NCBI GenBank assembly: GCA_965261945.1
Contig: CBDHEF010000002.1
Span: 2,542,001 to 2,606,000, forward strand
Direction: 5' to 3'
DNA length: 64,000 bases
From: VXOI01 sp965261945
Lineage (GTDB): Bacteria > Chloroflexota > Dehalococcoidia > Lucifugimonadales > UBA3495
The position numbers and the translations under genes are program-made. Below the pieces are notes generated by a model. The model ran no database searches and was not told the origin of the DNA. It saw nothing but the letters and a program-made list of their open reading frames with translations. This document shows, piece after piece, positions 33,829-42,439 of this stretch; the stretch's first letter is position 1; each line of letters opens with the position of its first letter.

Positions 33829-34667
33829 ATGGGCCACGACGGAGATGCAGTTATTACCTGCGCAGATAACATCGAATTCATGAGTATGTTGCCGGATGGT
33901 AAATTCAAGCTCATTGTTACATCGCCGCCTTACAATTTGGGGAAAACTTATGAAGAAAAATTAACATTGGATGAATACATTTCCAAACAAACACAAGTGA
34001 TAGACGAATGTGTGAGACTGGTGGATTCACAGGGTTCTATTTGCTGGCAGGTAGGTAACTATGTGCACAACGGCGAGATTGTCCCTTTGGATTCGCTTTT
34101 GTATCCGTTGTTTCTAAAGCACGGCCTGAAATTGCGAAACCGTATTATCTGGCGCTTCGGACATGGGCTGCACTGTACCAAAAGGTTATCTGGACGGTAT
34201 GAAACCATCAACTGGTGGACTAAAGGCGATGATTATACGTGGCGCTTTGACCCCATCAGGGTTCCGCAAAAATATCCGAATAAAAAACATTTTCGAGGCC
34301 CTACGCAGGGAAGTTTTCGAGTAATCCGAAAGGAAAGAACCCTAGTGATGTTTGGGAATTCCCGAATGTCAAGAGCAACCATCCTGAAAAAACCATCCAT
34401 CCTTCCCAATTCCCCGTCGAGCTTGTGGAGAGATAGGTGCTATCTATGACAGACGAGGGTGACTGCGTATTCGATCCCTACATGGGCGTAGGCTCAACGA
34501 TAGTTGCAGCAGTAATGCACGGGCGTAAGGGGTACGGTTGCGATATTGTGGAAGAATATGTTGAAATCGCTCGCGGGCGTGTACGCCACCTGCGGGCTGG
34601 AACGCTCCGTACACGGCCTATGGGTTTGCCCATATATAACCCAGACCTTCCTAATGGAGGTCACTGA
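33829..34667 (+). pseudogene. Type II DNA (cytosine-N4/adenine-N6) methyltransferase, broken
   Basis: VITCADNIEFMSMLPDGKFKLIVTSPPYNLGK holds the TSPPY catalytic motif of amino-methyltransferases. The frame fails near 34310, where one G seems lost from a run; family sequence resumes one frame over (KFSSNPKGKNPSDVWEFPNVKSNHPEKTIHPSQFPVELVER). A TAG at 34434-34436 then interrupts before DEGDCVFDPYMGVGST, the SAM-binding motif. GC content is clearly lower than around it, suggesting transfer. Its 3' end overlaps the restriction enzyme start. Confidence 0.82.
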
Positions 34668-35277
34668 TGCGTATCTCTGCCCGGTACTCCCACATGAATG
34701 GAGAGGAATATCTTTTAGTACACCGGAAGAAAATATGGGAGGAAGTTCAAGGCGTAATCACCAATGTAGACGCTGAAAAGTGCAAAACAAAGGTTTCTGC
34801 CGAGAAGACGAAAAAGGGAAATTGCTGTATTCTCCTAAAGATATGAACTTGGCTTTCAAGGAAGGTTTTAAGAAACAAGGCTGGAGTGAACGGCGCAACA
34901 CATTCTGGGTGACAGACGACGAAGCTACACTGAGACGGGTGTACAGGGAACCGGCTGATATACAGAGAGAGGCGATTAAAGAGGCTAATCGTACACCCAT
35001 AATGTCTTACAACCAGACCGATTTCGTGAAGGAGCGAGTTGCAGTTGAAGTGCAGTTCGGCAAGTATTCGTTTGTAGCCCACGATCTTTTCGTCAAGCAC
35101 CTGAGCTTGTATGTTTCGGACATTATTGACGTCGGAATAGAAATTTTACCTATGAAGGCGCTTGAAGAGGAAATGTCGTCCGGTGTGCCGTACTATGAAC
35201 GAGATCTGCTGAACGTCGTGCGTCAGGGGCGTGGAGTTCCCGCGGTGCCCCTCGTTTTAGTTGGTTTGATTCCTTAA
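34667..35277 (+). pseudogene. BglII-family restriction endonuclease, frameshifted
   Basis: ATG 34667 (GGAGG six bases ahead) overlaps the methyltransferase stop. The first 49 residues (MRISARYSHMNGEEYLLVHRK ... AEKTKKG) end in a wrong frame. The rest (KLLYSPKDMNLAFKEGF ... SYNQTDFVKERVAVEVQFGKYSFVAHDLF ... QGRGVPAVPLVLVGL) continues one frame over after what looks like one lost G near 34817. RVAVEVQFGKYSF is the PD-(D/E)XK-type catalytic segment of BglII relatives. Recognition of an AGATCT-like site is inferred from the family only. Confidence 0.75.
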
Positions 35278-35300
35278 ATTCCAACGCTAAGGAGCATCAC

Positions 35301-36095
35301 ATGGACCTCGGACTTGAAGGCAAGATTGCCATCGTGACCGGCGGCAGCAAGGGCATCGGGCGGGCCACCGCGCTGGCCCTGGCGCAGGAGGGCGTGGACG
35401 TTGCCATCTGCGCCCGCGGCGTCGAGGAACTGGAGGACGCCGCCGCCGGCATCCGCGCCCGCACCGGACGCCGCGCCTTGGCCGTCCGCGCCGATACCGG
35501 CGATCCCGACGACATCAAAAACCTCGTCGCCGCCACCGTCGCCGGGCTGGGCGGCGTGGACATCCTGATAAACAACGCCGTCAACTCCACCGCCGCTCCC
35601 TTCATGGAACTGACCGACGAAGACTGGCTGAACCACATCAACGTCAAGGTAATGGGCTACGTCCGTTGCGCCCGGGAGTGCATCCCCCACATGCAGGAAC
35701 GCGGTGGCGGACGCATCATAAACATTGGGGGCATGGCAGCCCGGTATTCCAACCCGCTGACCAACAGCAACGGCGTCACCAACGCCTCCGTCTCCAACAT
35801 GGCCAAGAACCTGGCCGATCAGGTGGCCGGCGACGGCATCCTGGTCAACTGCATCCATCCCGGGACGACTCGCACGCCGCGCCAGACGATGATCCTGGAG
35901 CGGCAGGCCCGCGACGCCAACATCACCGTGGAGGAGGCCGAGGCCCGCGCCGTCGCCGGCATCCCCATCGGGCGCATGGTGGAGCCGGAGGACATCGCCG
36001 ACCTGGTGCTGTTCATGGTGTCCGACCGCGCCGGAGCCATCACCGGCCAGACCATCGCCGTGGAAGGCGGCGCAGTCCGTGCCATCAACTACTGA
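35301..36095 (+). CDS. Short-chain dehydrogenase/reductase
   Basis: A 264-residue SDR. TGGSKGIGRATALALAQEG is the cofactor site, INNAVNS the NNAG position, and INIGGMAARYSN carries a Gly-rich version of the catalytic strand. The YxxxK box appears as NASVSNMAKN, without the Tyr, so the active site is atypical. It ends with GQTIAVEGGAVRAINY. AAGGAG precedes the ATG. It is not closely related to the two SDRs at 22.6-25.5 kb. Confidence 0.82.
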   Translation: MDLGLEGKIAIVTGGSKGIGRATALALAQEGVDVAICARGVEELEDAAAGIRARTGRRALAVRADTGDPDDIKNLVAATVAGLGGVDILINNAVNSTAAPFMELTDEDWLNHINVKVMGYVRCARECIPHMQERGGGRIINIGGMAARYSNPLTNSNGVTNASVSNMAKNLADQVAGDGILVNCIHPGTTRTPRQTMILERQARDANITVEEAEARAVAGIPIGRMVEPEDIADLVLFMVSDRAGAITGQTIAVEGGAVRAINY

Positions 36096-36186
36096 CGCGG
36101 TCTCCGTGCAAAGAAGGCAGGGATTCCTCTTCCGCATATTTCCCTTTCCCTCATGGGGAGGGTTAAGGTGGGGACGTCTCCCTCTT

Positions 36187-37071
36187 ATGGTGGCGGTCTG
36201 CTTTATTGCGCTGGCGGCGGCCTGCGGCGGCTCGGAGTCCGGGGGCGTCATTGTGCCGCCTACGGAGGAATTCGGCGGGCCGCAGTATGCCGCGGTGGTG
36301 GTCACCAGCGACATGGCCGTTGGCCGGGAGCGCCTGGCCTTCGGAGTGGTGTCCCGGGACGGCGGGCCGTTGCAGGCCGAGCGGGCCACCGTCCGCACCT
36401 ACTACCTGCCACCCAACACCGACGGGCGGGAGGCCCGGCAGACGCTCACCGCCGAGTTCCTGGCCTGGCCCACCGTCGCCGGGGTGTTCGTCGCCTTCCC
36501 GGAGTTCGATGTGGCCGGCTCGTGGGAATTGGAAGCGGAGTTGACCACGCCCGACGGCGCGGAGGTCGTCGCCGCATCCGCTTTCCCTGTCAAGGAGACC
36601 AGCGGCACCCCGGCCATCGGCGATCCCGCCCCTGCGAGCGACACGCTCAAGGCGTCCGACGTTGAAGACCTGTCCCGCATCACCACCGCCGGGGAGCCTG
36701 ACCCTGGCCTGTACGCCCTGTCAATCCGCGAAGCGGTGGCCGACGACAGACCCTTCGTAGTCCTGTTCGCCACCCCGGCCTACTGCGTCAGCTTCACCTG
36801 CGGGCCGCAGGTGCAGGAGCTTTCCGGCCTGCGGGAGAAGCACGAGGGCCGGGCCAACTTCATCCACGTCGAGGTCTTCAGGGACCCGCACCTCATCGAG
36901 GGCGGACGCCCCACCGGAGGGCTGGTGGACTCCGTGGAGGAATGGGGACTGCCCACCGAGCCGTGGACATTCGTCGTCGATGCCGACGGCATCGTGCGGG
37001 CCAAGTTCGAGCAGTACACACCGGCCTCCGTCATAGAGGCGGCGCTGCTGGAAACTGTCGAAGGGAATTGA
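36187..37071 (+). CDS. Thioredoxin-fold lipoprotein
   Basis: A 294-residue exported protein. The N-terminus MVAVCFIALAAACGGSE is a lipoprotein signal with the lipid-attached Cys around residue 13. A beta-rich domain follows. A thioredoxin-like domain (about 180-290) then has FVVLFATPAYCVSFTCGPQVQEL, in which the two Cys are spaced CX4C rather than CXXC, and WTFVVDADGIVRAKFE. It probably acts in extracytoplasmic redox or metal handling. The ATG at 36187 is chosen because the signal peptide starts there. Confidence 0.75.
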   Translation: MVAVCFIALAAACGGSESGGVIVPPTEEFGGPQYAAVVVTSDMAVGRERLAFGVVSRDGGPLQAERATVRTYYLPPNTDGREARQTLTAEFLAWPTVAGVFVAFPEFDVAGSWELEAELTTPDGAEVVAASAFPVKETSGTPAIGDPAPASDTLKASDVEDLSRITTAGEPDPGLYALSIREAVADDRPFVVLFATPAYCVSFTCGPQVQELSGLREKHEGRANFIHVEVFRDPHLIEGGRPTGGLVDSVEEWGLPTEPWTFVVDADGIVRAKFEQYTPASVIEAALLETVEGN

Positions 37072-37101
37072 CCACAGAGCGCGCAGAGGTTACAGAGATA
37101 C

Positions 37102-37407
37102 TTGAGGTTACTGGGAAATAGGGCAAATCTCTGCGTTCTCTGTGCGCTCTGCGTTGTTCTGATGGCCTGCAACGGAGAGCCGGGTGTGGTTAGAGGGGTG
37201 ATAGTGGAAGCCACAGACCGCAACCTGGCCGAAATCGAAACGCTGACCATCCGCGACGGCTACGGGCGGCTGTGGGCGTTCACCACCACCGAGGCGCTGG
37301 AAAAAAACGGCGCCCATCTGCGCCTGCACCAAGTGCTGGGCCAGACGATCGAAGTGCGCTACGAGGAGCGGGACGGGCGGCTGGTAGCTACGGAGTTGCG
37401 GGACTGA
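37102..37407 (+). CDS. Small lipoprotein with repeat-derived signal peptide
   Basis: A 101-residue protein with a lipoprotein signal ending VVLMACNGE. The mature part, about 80 residues (VVRGVIVEATDRNLAEIETLTIRDGYGR ... LGQTIEVRYEE), looks like a small beta-barrel. The signal region NLCVLCALCVV is encoded by the right arm of a CAGAG-type intergenic inverted repeat (37075-37152). The TTG start is weakly supported. It follows the thioredoxin-fold lipoprotein on the same strand. Confidence 0.6.
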   Translation: MRLLGNRANLCVLCALCVVLMACNGEPGVVRGVIVEATDRNLAEIETLTIRDGYGRLWAFTTTEALEKNGAHLRLHQVLGQTIEVRYEERDGRLVATELRD

Positions 37408-37440
37408 ATACTCAGCCATGAACCGGGATGAACCGGCCCT

Positions 37441-37830
37441 CTACGCCAAATCCTCCGCGTCCCGTATGTAGTCGGCAGTCTCCCTGATGCGCCTCTCGGT
37501 ATCCGGCGATGCGCAGCGTCCGTTGTAGAAGCACTGCCCGTGCAGCTGGCTTATACGGCTGTAATAGCGTCCCACCAGCGGCTTGACACGATTGTCGTTC
37601 CTGGCCAGAGCATCCAACCCGTCGGATGTCAGGGCGGTTGTGAAGGGTTCCTCTCCCGTCCGCGCCAGAATCAAGGCGTCGGTGGCGCGCTTGGTGGCGC
37701 ACCACGCCTTCTCAGCGGCGTCGCGTATGTCCCCGGCTGCCATGCGCTCCAACGCTGACTGGTGCTGCGCCCTGGCGTCGTCGAATATCTCACTTACTCT
37801 GTCAGTCGCTACCATTGCACCAATTCGCAT
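37441..37830 (-). CDS. HEPN/PaREP1-like helical protein
   Basis: A 129-residue all-helical protein. ALERMAAGDIRDAAEKAWCATKRATDALILARTGEEP resembles HEPN/PaREP1-type domains, in which helices carry conserved charged residues. The RX4-6H motif of toxic HEPN RNases is not clear, so activity is not claimed. ATG 37830 and ATG 37815 are both possible starts. Confidence 0.5.
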   Translation of the reverse strand: MRIGAMVATDRVSEIFDDARAQHQSALERMAAGDIRDAAEKAWCATKRATDALILARTGEEPFTTALTSDGLDALARNDNRVKPLVGRYYSRISQLHGQCFYNGRCASPDTERRIRETADYIRDAEDLA

Positions 37831-37902
37831 CGCCTGAAGTTTCGCCTGATTATACCACCATACTTGACCTGCCTCGAAATACCGGGCGTTTGGCTCCTCT
37901 CT

Positions 37903-39018
37903 CTAGCTGAACCGGAATACCCGCACGGCCACCAGCGCGGTGGCGGCGGCCCAGGCTCCCAGTGCGGCGAGTTGGGGCCAGGTCTCCCACAAGGGCGCGC
38001 TGTTGATGGCCACCTCCCGCAGCGCATCGAGCATGGGAGTGAGGGGCAGGGCCAACGCGGCGTAGGGCAGCAGCCAGGGCAGCGCGGCGGTGGAGAAGAA
38101 GGCGCCGGCCAGGAACGTCATCGGCAGGGCCACCGCGTTGCCCATCCCGGAGGCCGCGGCGGGGCTGCGCGCCCAGGCCGACAGGATGAAACCGATGTTG
38201 AGGAACACCACTGTGCCCAGCAGAACGATGAGCAGCACCCATACTATCTGAATGAGGACGGGGCTGCCGTGTATCTCGCCGCCGAACACGAACACCCCCA
38301 CGGCCAGGATGATGAGCGCCTGCACCATCGCCAACAGCAGGTGGGCGATAATCTCCCCGGCAAAGAACTTCCATACCGGCAGGGGCGTCGCCAGCAGGCG
38401 CTTCAGCACCGCCTGGTTGCGGTAGGCGCTGATTCTGACCGCGATGGAGATGATGGAGTTGGTCATTATGCCCAACCCCAGCAGCCCCAGCAGCACGGTG
38501 TCGAAGTAGTCCACCTCCGGCGTTGCGATGACTTCCGAGGTGACCAGATGCTCTGGCAGCACCGGCCGGCCGTCGGAGCGCAGCTCGATGACCAGGCTGT
38601 GGACGGCGCCCGCGACGAGCTGGTTGCGCTCCGGGTTGCGGGTGGCGTAGACCAGCGTCACCGGCTCCACGGCCCCGGCGCCGTTCTCCGCCGCCGGGTC
38701 GTCCAGCCCTTGGGGGATGAGCAGCAGATAGCCCAGATCGCCATCGGTCAGCCGCTGGCGGGCTTTCAGTAACGCCACGGGATCATCTGCGTCCAGCGCC
38801 TCTGTCTCAAGGAGGGCGATGCCGTTCAGCCGCTCCCGCAGCAAGTCGGCCCTGGGGCCGCCGGAATAGTCGGCCACGGCCAGCCCGGTGGGGGTGACGC
38901 CGCGAAAGTCGAACAGCCCGAACACCACCACCAGCAACAGCGGGAAGATCAAGGCCCAGAAGAGGCCCTGGCGGTTCCGCATCATCATTTTCAGATTGGC
39001 CAGCGTGATTGCCAGCAA
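37903..39018 (-). CDS. ABC-2 type exporter permease
   Basis: A 371-residue permease. One N-terminal membrane helix (LFWALIFPLLLVVVFGLF) is followed by a ~150-residue periplasmic domain and five more helices (from about residue 175), the usual ABC-2/YhgE-like layout. It is downstream of its ATPase gene with 14 bp between. The pair probably exports a drug, lipid or peptide; the substrate is unknown. Confidence 0.85.
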   Translation of the reverse strand: MLAITLANLKMMMRNRQGLFWALIFPLLLVVVFGLFDFRGVTPTGLAVADYSGGPRADLLRERLNGIALLETEALDADDPVALLKARQRLTDGDLGYLLLIPQGLDDPAAENGAGAVEPVTLVYATRNPERNQLVAGAVHSLVIELRSDGRPVLPEHLVTSEVIATPEVDYFDTVLLGLLGLGIMTNSIISIAVRISAYRNQAVLKRLLATPLPVWKFFAGEIIAHLLLAMVQALIILAVGVFVFGGEIHGSPVLIQIVWVLLIVLLGTVVFLNIGFILSAWARSPAAASGMGNAVALPMTFLAGAFFSTAALPWLLPYAALALPLTPMLDALREVAINSAPLWETWPQLAALGAWAAATALVAVRVFRFS

Positions 39019-39032
39019 GGGGGCCTCCGCCT

Positions 39033-39959
39033 CTATTTCCTCGTCAGTTCGATGAAAACGTCTTCCAGCGTTACCGGCGTGATTTCCAGTTGCTCCAGGG
39101 CAACGCCGGTGTGGGCCACCCGGTCCAGCAGGTGCTGGAGCGCCGCAGGGGAGCCGTCGAGCCGCAGGAAATAAGTGTTCCCCTCGGAGGCGGAGGCGGA
39201 GGCGGAGGAAGCCTCCAGGCCGTTCAGATGCAGCAACTCCAACTGCTCTCCGGTCAGCGGCGCGACCATCACCAGCTTGACGGCGTAGGACGCCTCGATG
39301 CGTCCGATGAGCTCGCGGGGGGCGCCCGAGGCCAGCAGCCGGCCGTGGTTGATGATGGCCAGCCGGTCGCAGTTCTCCTCGGCTTCTTCCATGTAGTGGG
39401 TGGTGACGATGACCGTCGCGCCGCCATCGCGCACCTGGCGCACCAGCGTCCAGAGGTCGCGGCGGGATACGGGGTCGAGGCCGGTGGTCGGCTCGTCGAG
39501 TATGACCAACTCCGGGTCGTTGACGAGGGTGGCGGCCAGAGCGAAGCGCTGCTGCTCGCCGCCGGATAGTTGCCGGACGCGCCGGGCTGCCTTGTCTCCC
39601 AGTCCCACCCGCTCCAGCAGTTCCAGGGGCGGTAGACGCCGGGGGTAGAAGCTGCCCAGCAGGGCCAGGATTTCGCGCAGGCTCAGATATTCGTAGTAAG
39701 AGGACGCCTGCAACTGAACGCCGGTGCGGGCCTTTATATCGCGGCTTTGGGTTACCACGTCCAGACCCAGCACGCTGACCATGCCGGAGTCGGGCGGTTG
39801 CAGCCCCTCGATAATTTCCAGCGTGGTGGTCTTTCCAGCGCCGTTGGGGCCCAACAGCCCGAAGATTTCCCCCCGCACCACGGAAAAGGAAAGATGGTCA
39901 ACGGCGATAACATCGCCATACCGCTTGACCAGCTCTTCCACCTGCACTGCTCGGGACAT
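39033..39959 (-). CDS. ABC transporter ATP-binding protein
   Basis: A 308-residue ATPase. It has GPNGAGKTTT (Walker A), QLQASSYYEYLSLREIL (Q-loop region), LSGGEQQRF (signature), LVILDEPTTGLDP (Walker B with D-loop) and TTHYMEEAE (H-loop). The C-terminal ~80 residues form the DUF4162-like domain common in drug-export ATPases. A Ser/Ala run (ASSASASASE) there comes from a small GGAGGC codon repeat. Confidence 0.92.
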   Translation of the reverse strand: MSRAVQVEELVKRYGDVIAVDHLSFSVVRGEIFGLLGPNGAGKTTTLEIIEGLQPPDSGMVSVLGLDVVTQSRDIKARTGVQLQASSYYEYLSLREILALLGSFYPRRLPPLELLERVGLGDKAARRVRQLSGGEQQRFALAATLVNDPELVILDEPTTGLDPVSRRDLWTLVRQVRDGGATVIVTTHYMEEAEENCDRLAIINHGRLLASGAPRELIGRIEASYAVKLVMVAPLTGEQLELLHLNGLEASSASASASEGNTYFLRLDGSPAALQHLLDRVAHTGVALEQLEITPVTLEDVFIELTRK

Positions 39960-40204
39960 AGCTGCATAGAATCATATCACAGGCCGGCGAGAGCGGACCC
40001 GGTCCTCATCCGGTGGGACGCTGTTCCTTCGCTCCGGTTGCTGTCCTGTCGCCGCTCTTGACCCTTTACAAGCGCCCGGCAGCCGGCGGCTATTTCAGAA
40101 TGTCCGCCCCTATTCCAACGCCGTAGCCGCAGCGTCCAACCGCGGCGACAGCTCCAAAACCAGCCGCCGCGGGCGAACCTGCGGCGGCTGGCTATTGCAG
40201 GCAT

Positions 40205-40246
40205 GACGAAAGTCGTACGCTACGTATTTCGTCAATAATAGCGTAC
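40205..40246 (+). promoter_or_regulatory. Nested inverted repeats upstream of bfd, candidate operator
   Basis: GTACGCTA (40215-40222) is matched by TAGCGTAC (40239-40246), and GACGAA (40205-40210) by TTCGTC (40228-40233). Both lie 20-60 bases ahead of the bfd promoter. The spacing suits a dimeric repressor or activator. An iron-responsive regulator is a reasonable guess from the genes alone; the sequence is not a classical Fur box. Confidence 0.4.
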
Positions 40247-40267
40247 AGGTTAGTATGTGAAACAGTG

Positions 40268-40296
40268 TTGACTTATTTTTGGAGTTAGCGTAAAGT
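40268..40296 (+). promoter_or_regulatory. Promoter of bfd-bfr
   Basis: TTGACT, 17 bases, TAAAGT on the plus strand. Transcription would start about ten bases before the bfd ATG at 40313, leaving a very short leader. Confidence 0.65.
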
Positions 40297-40312
40297 CCGC
40301 GGTACCCAGCGG

Positions 40313-40543
40313 ATGAACGCAACCGTGGCTGAGGCAGATACTGTGTACGTATGCGTGTGCAAGGGCGTCAGGCTGGCGGAGGCCGTCGAGTCGGCCAAAC
40401 GCCGCGGCTGTTCCCCCAAGGACCTTGTTGAGACCTGGGGTTTCGATGACTCCGACGCTTGCGGCAGGTGTCTGAGCAGCATTGACCGCGTTTCCAGACT
40501 GGTGGAGCTGAAGCTGGGAGAACTGCTGGTCAAGGCAGGATAA
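40313..40543 (+). CDS. bfd: Bacterioferritin-associated ferredoxin-like protein
   Basis: A 76-residue BFD-like [2Fe-2S] protein. VCVCKGV and CGRC supply the four Cys in the CxC-x(31-34)-CxxC pattern. In other bacteria Bfd reduces bacterioferritin iron and so releases it. It lies directly upstream of the bacterioferritin gene, which supports this role. The very short leader means there is little room for a ribosome-binding site. Confidence 0.88.
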   Translation: MNATVAEADTVYVCVCKGVRLAEAVESAKRRGCSPKDLVETWGFDDSDACGRCLSSIDRVSRLVELKLGELLVKAG

Positions 40544-40667
40544 GGCAGCCCGGCGGGTGATACAACGGGTGATACAATAACAGCAGGCGAGCATTGAGCC
40601 GCCGGCGATGCAGGGGCGCTGCCCAGCATACCGGCGGCGTATTTTTTCAAGGCGAGGACTCTTGGCA

Positions 40668-41144
40668 ATGAAAGCGAAGGAAGGCGTCGTTGAACGCCTC
40701 AATAACATACTCACCATCGAACTGACCGCCATCAACCAGTATTTCGTCCACTCCGAGATGGCCAGCAACTGGGGATTCCAACGCATCGGCGATAAGTTCC
40801 GGGCCACCAGTATGTCGGAAATGGAGGACGCCCAGCACCTCATCCGCCACATCCTTTACCTGGAGGGCCTGCCCAACCTGCAACGACTGAACCAGGTGAT
40901 GGTCGGCGAGTCGGTGAAGGAAGACCTGGAGTTGAACCTGGAAGCCGAAAAGGGCGCGGTTGACGCGCTGGCCGAGGCCATCACCCACTGCGCCTCGGTG
41001 GGCGACTACACCACCCGAAATATCCTCGAAGGCATGATACGCGACGAAGAGCAACACGTGGACTGGCTGGAAACCCAACTGGAACTGATCAAGCAGATCG
41101 GCCTTGATCTGTATCTGAACCAGCAGATACATCCCGACGGCTAA
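40668..41144 (+). CDS. bfr: Bacterioferritin
   Basis: A 158-residue ferritin-like protein. ELTAINQYFVHSEM, SEMEDAQHLIRHILYLEGLPNLQ, the Glu-rich third helix and RDEEQHVDWLETQLELIKQIG match bacterioferritin. The haem-ligand Met is kept (SEMED). In the alignment with E. coli Bfr, the ferroxidase ligand after it (His54) is Asp here; this was judged by eye. It stores iron as a 24-mer in the cytosol. GAGG lies ten bases before ATG 40668. Confidence 0.9.
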   Translation: MKAKEGVVERLNNILTIELTAINQYFVHSEMASNWGFQRIGDKFRATSMSEMEDAQHLIRHILYLEGLPNLQRLNQVMVGESVKEDLELNLEAEKGAVDALAEAITHCASVGDYTTRNILEGMIRDEEQHVDWLETQLELIKQIGLDLYLNQQIHPDG

Positions 41145-41169
41145 TCCGCCTCTCCAGTCTCACCAAGCG

Positions 41170-41715
41170 TTATGCCGGGCCTGGGATATTCCAGGCCCGG
41201 CTCCCTTTTCGCCTGAACTCCCTGCTCCTTTCGATCCGGCGTATACCCCGGCAACGCCCATTTCCACTCTCGTTGTGCCTGAAATCCGACAGATAAGCAA
41301 CACCCAGGAGCTTGTGTATCTGGAGTGCGCTCATTCCCTTGCGAGCGGTGTGAATGAGGTGGGTGGCGAGAAGCCACGTCCGAATAGGTAAGTTGGTCTC
41401 GGCCATCACCGTGCCGGTGCGAACGGAGAAGTATATCTTGCAAGGACGGCAACGATGGCTCATCGGCTTGCCGGACTCTGCGCGGTAGACGTTCTCTGAG
41501 CCACATCGCCCGCAGGACGGAGTGTCGCCCCAAGTTTGTTCCTCTGCAAAGGCTATGGCAGCCTTCTCGTCCGGTATCTGCTGGTTGAATTGTTTCAGAC
41601 TAATAGTGTCCAACAGTTCCTTCCTGGTCTGCTTCTCGCTTGGAGCCACCGCGCTCACGGAAGCCGAACCCACATACGCTCGCCAGTCGAGTGGCGCTGA
41701 ACATAGCCCGCCCAC
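41170..41715 (-). pseudogene. IS1595-family transposase, N-terminal fragment
   Basis: Residues ~37-140 of this frame (TISLKQFNQQIPDEKAAIAFAEEQTWG, then CGRC...CRPC as a zinc ribbon, then IYFSVRTGTVMAETNLPIRTWLLATHL and ISALQ-like LQIHKLLGV) are the N-terminal zinc-ribbon part of IS1595-type transposases. The catalytic DDE domain that should follow is missing; unrelated sequence runs to 41170. It is a remnant of an insertion sequence. Confidence 0.8.
41174..41212 (+). terminator. Rho-independent terminator after bfr
   Basis: GCCGGGCCTGG (41174-41184), loop GATATT, perfect complement (41191-41201), then TCCCTTTTC. The stem is 30 bases past the bfr stop. Confidence 0.7.
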
Positions 41716-41852
41716 ATCCCATCCACATCTCCCTCAAGCTCTGCGCGAATCGACACGCCACAAGAACTCACGGAGTGTGCACCTAAAGGTATCTTTACCT
41801 CGGCATCCAGCCTCATCACAGAATACACGTCGCCGTGGGCGTCTCTGACCGC

Positions 41853-42320
41853 CTAGAGGGTTTCTCCACCCCAGCCATCTACACACCAGCCGCGCTCTAC
41901 GGCTATGGCGCTAAAGGGGGGCCCCCATGTGGGTCCTACCGCTTTGCAATTATTCGCGAGTTCACTCCTCATGTCGTCGGCCTCTTCCTCAATGCGCTCG
42001 ATCTTTGTTGCTGATTGCCATATCCCGCGCTTGCCGTCGATCCATTCATCCTCTACCTTGAGCATCTCGTCCCGTTCCCAATTGTCGATCTTGCCCCGAC
42101 GTTCGTCACAGGCTTGCCAGAAGGTGGTGTAGTCGTTGGAGGAACGGGGAGCAGACGTGTTAGGTTTGCCTGACACCACGCCGGACGCGGCACTGCAAGA
42201 AATAGCAAGCAGAAGTGAATGGACCAAGAGAACCATGAGGAAGGTTAAGAAGCGGTTGTGCTTGGAAGCGGGTACTCTAAACCAAAGCCAATGTGGGATG
42301 TACATTTTGCGGACAGCCAT
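41853..42320 (-). CDS. Predicted lipoprotein of unknown function
   Basis: A 155-residue protein. A basic start and hydrophobic stretch end in LLLAISCSAA, a lipobox with Cys around residue 42, so the true start may be an internal Met such as that of MVLLVHSLLL. The mature part is charged and helical (WQACDERRGKIDNWERDEMLKVEDEWI) with four Cys. No family is recognised. Its GC content is near 52%, lower than its neighbours, and it lies beside an IS remnant. Confidence 0.5.
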   Translation of the reverse strand: MAVRKMYIPHWLWFRVPASKHNRFLTFLMVLLVHSLLLAISCSAASGVVSGKPNTSAPRSSNDYTTFWQACDERRGKIDNWERDEMLKVEDEWIDGKRGIWQSATKIERIEEEADDMRSELANNCKAVGPTWGPPFSAIAVERGWCVDGWGGETL

Positions 42321-42345
42321 TCGCAGCCAGGGTTCGCGCCTCGAC

Positions 42346-42375
42346 CGTAGGGGCGGGTTTGAAACCCGCCCCTAC
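42346..42375. repeat. Dispersed palindrome, copy 2
   Basis: GTAGGGGCGGGTTT (42347-42360), one G, then its exact complement (42362-42375). It equals the element at 4291-4321 except at the outermost base. Confidence 0.75.
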
Positions 42376-42439
42376 CAGTGGACCGCCCGTGCGCCGGCGA
42401 GTCCACCTGCAATGAAACGCTACCTGGCATAAATGCCCA

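Larger units (their letters stand above)
39965..40312. other. Intergenic stretch between the ABC exporter and bfd
   Basis: There is no gene in this 350-bp gap. It holds a perfect 11-bp hairpin (CCAGCCGCCGC 40160-40170 with 40181-40191) and, closer to bfd, two nested inverted repeats and a promoter that are listed separately. Confidence 0.5.
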
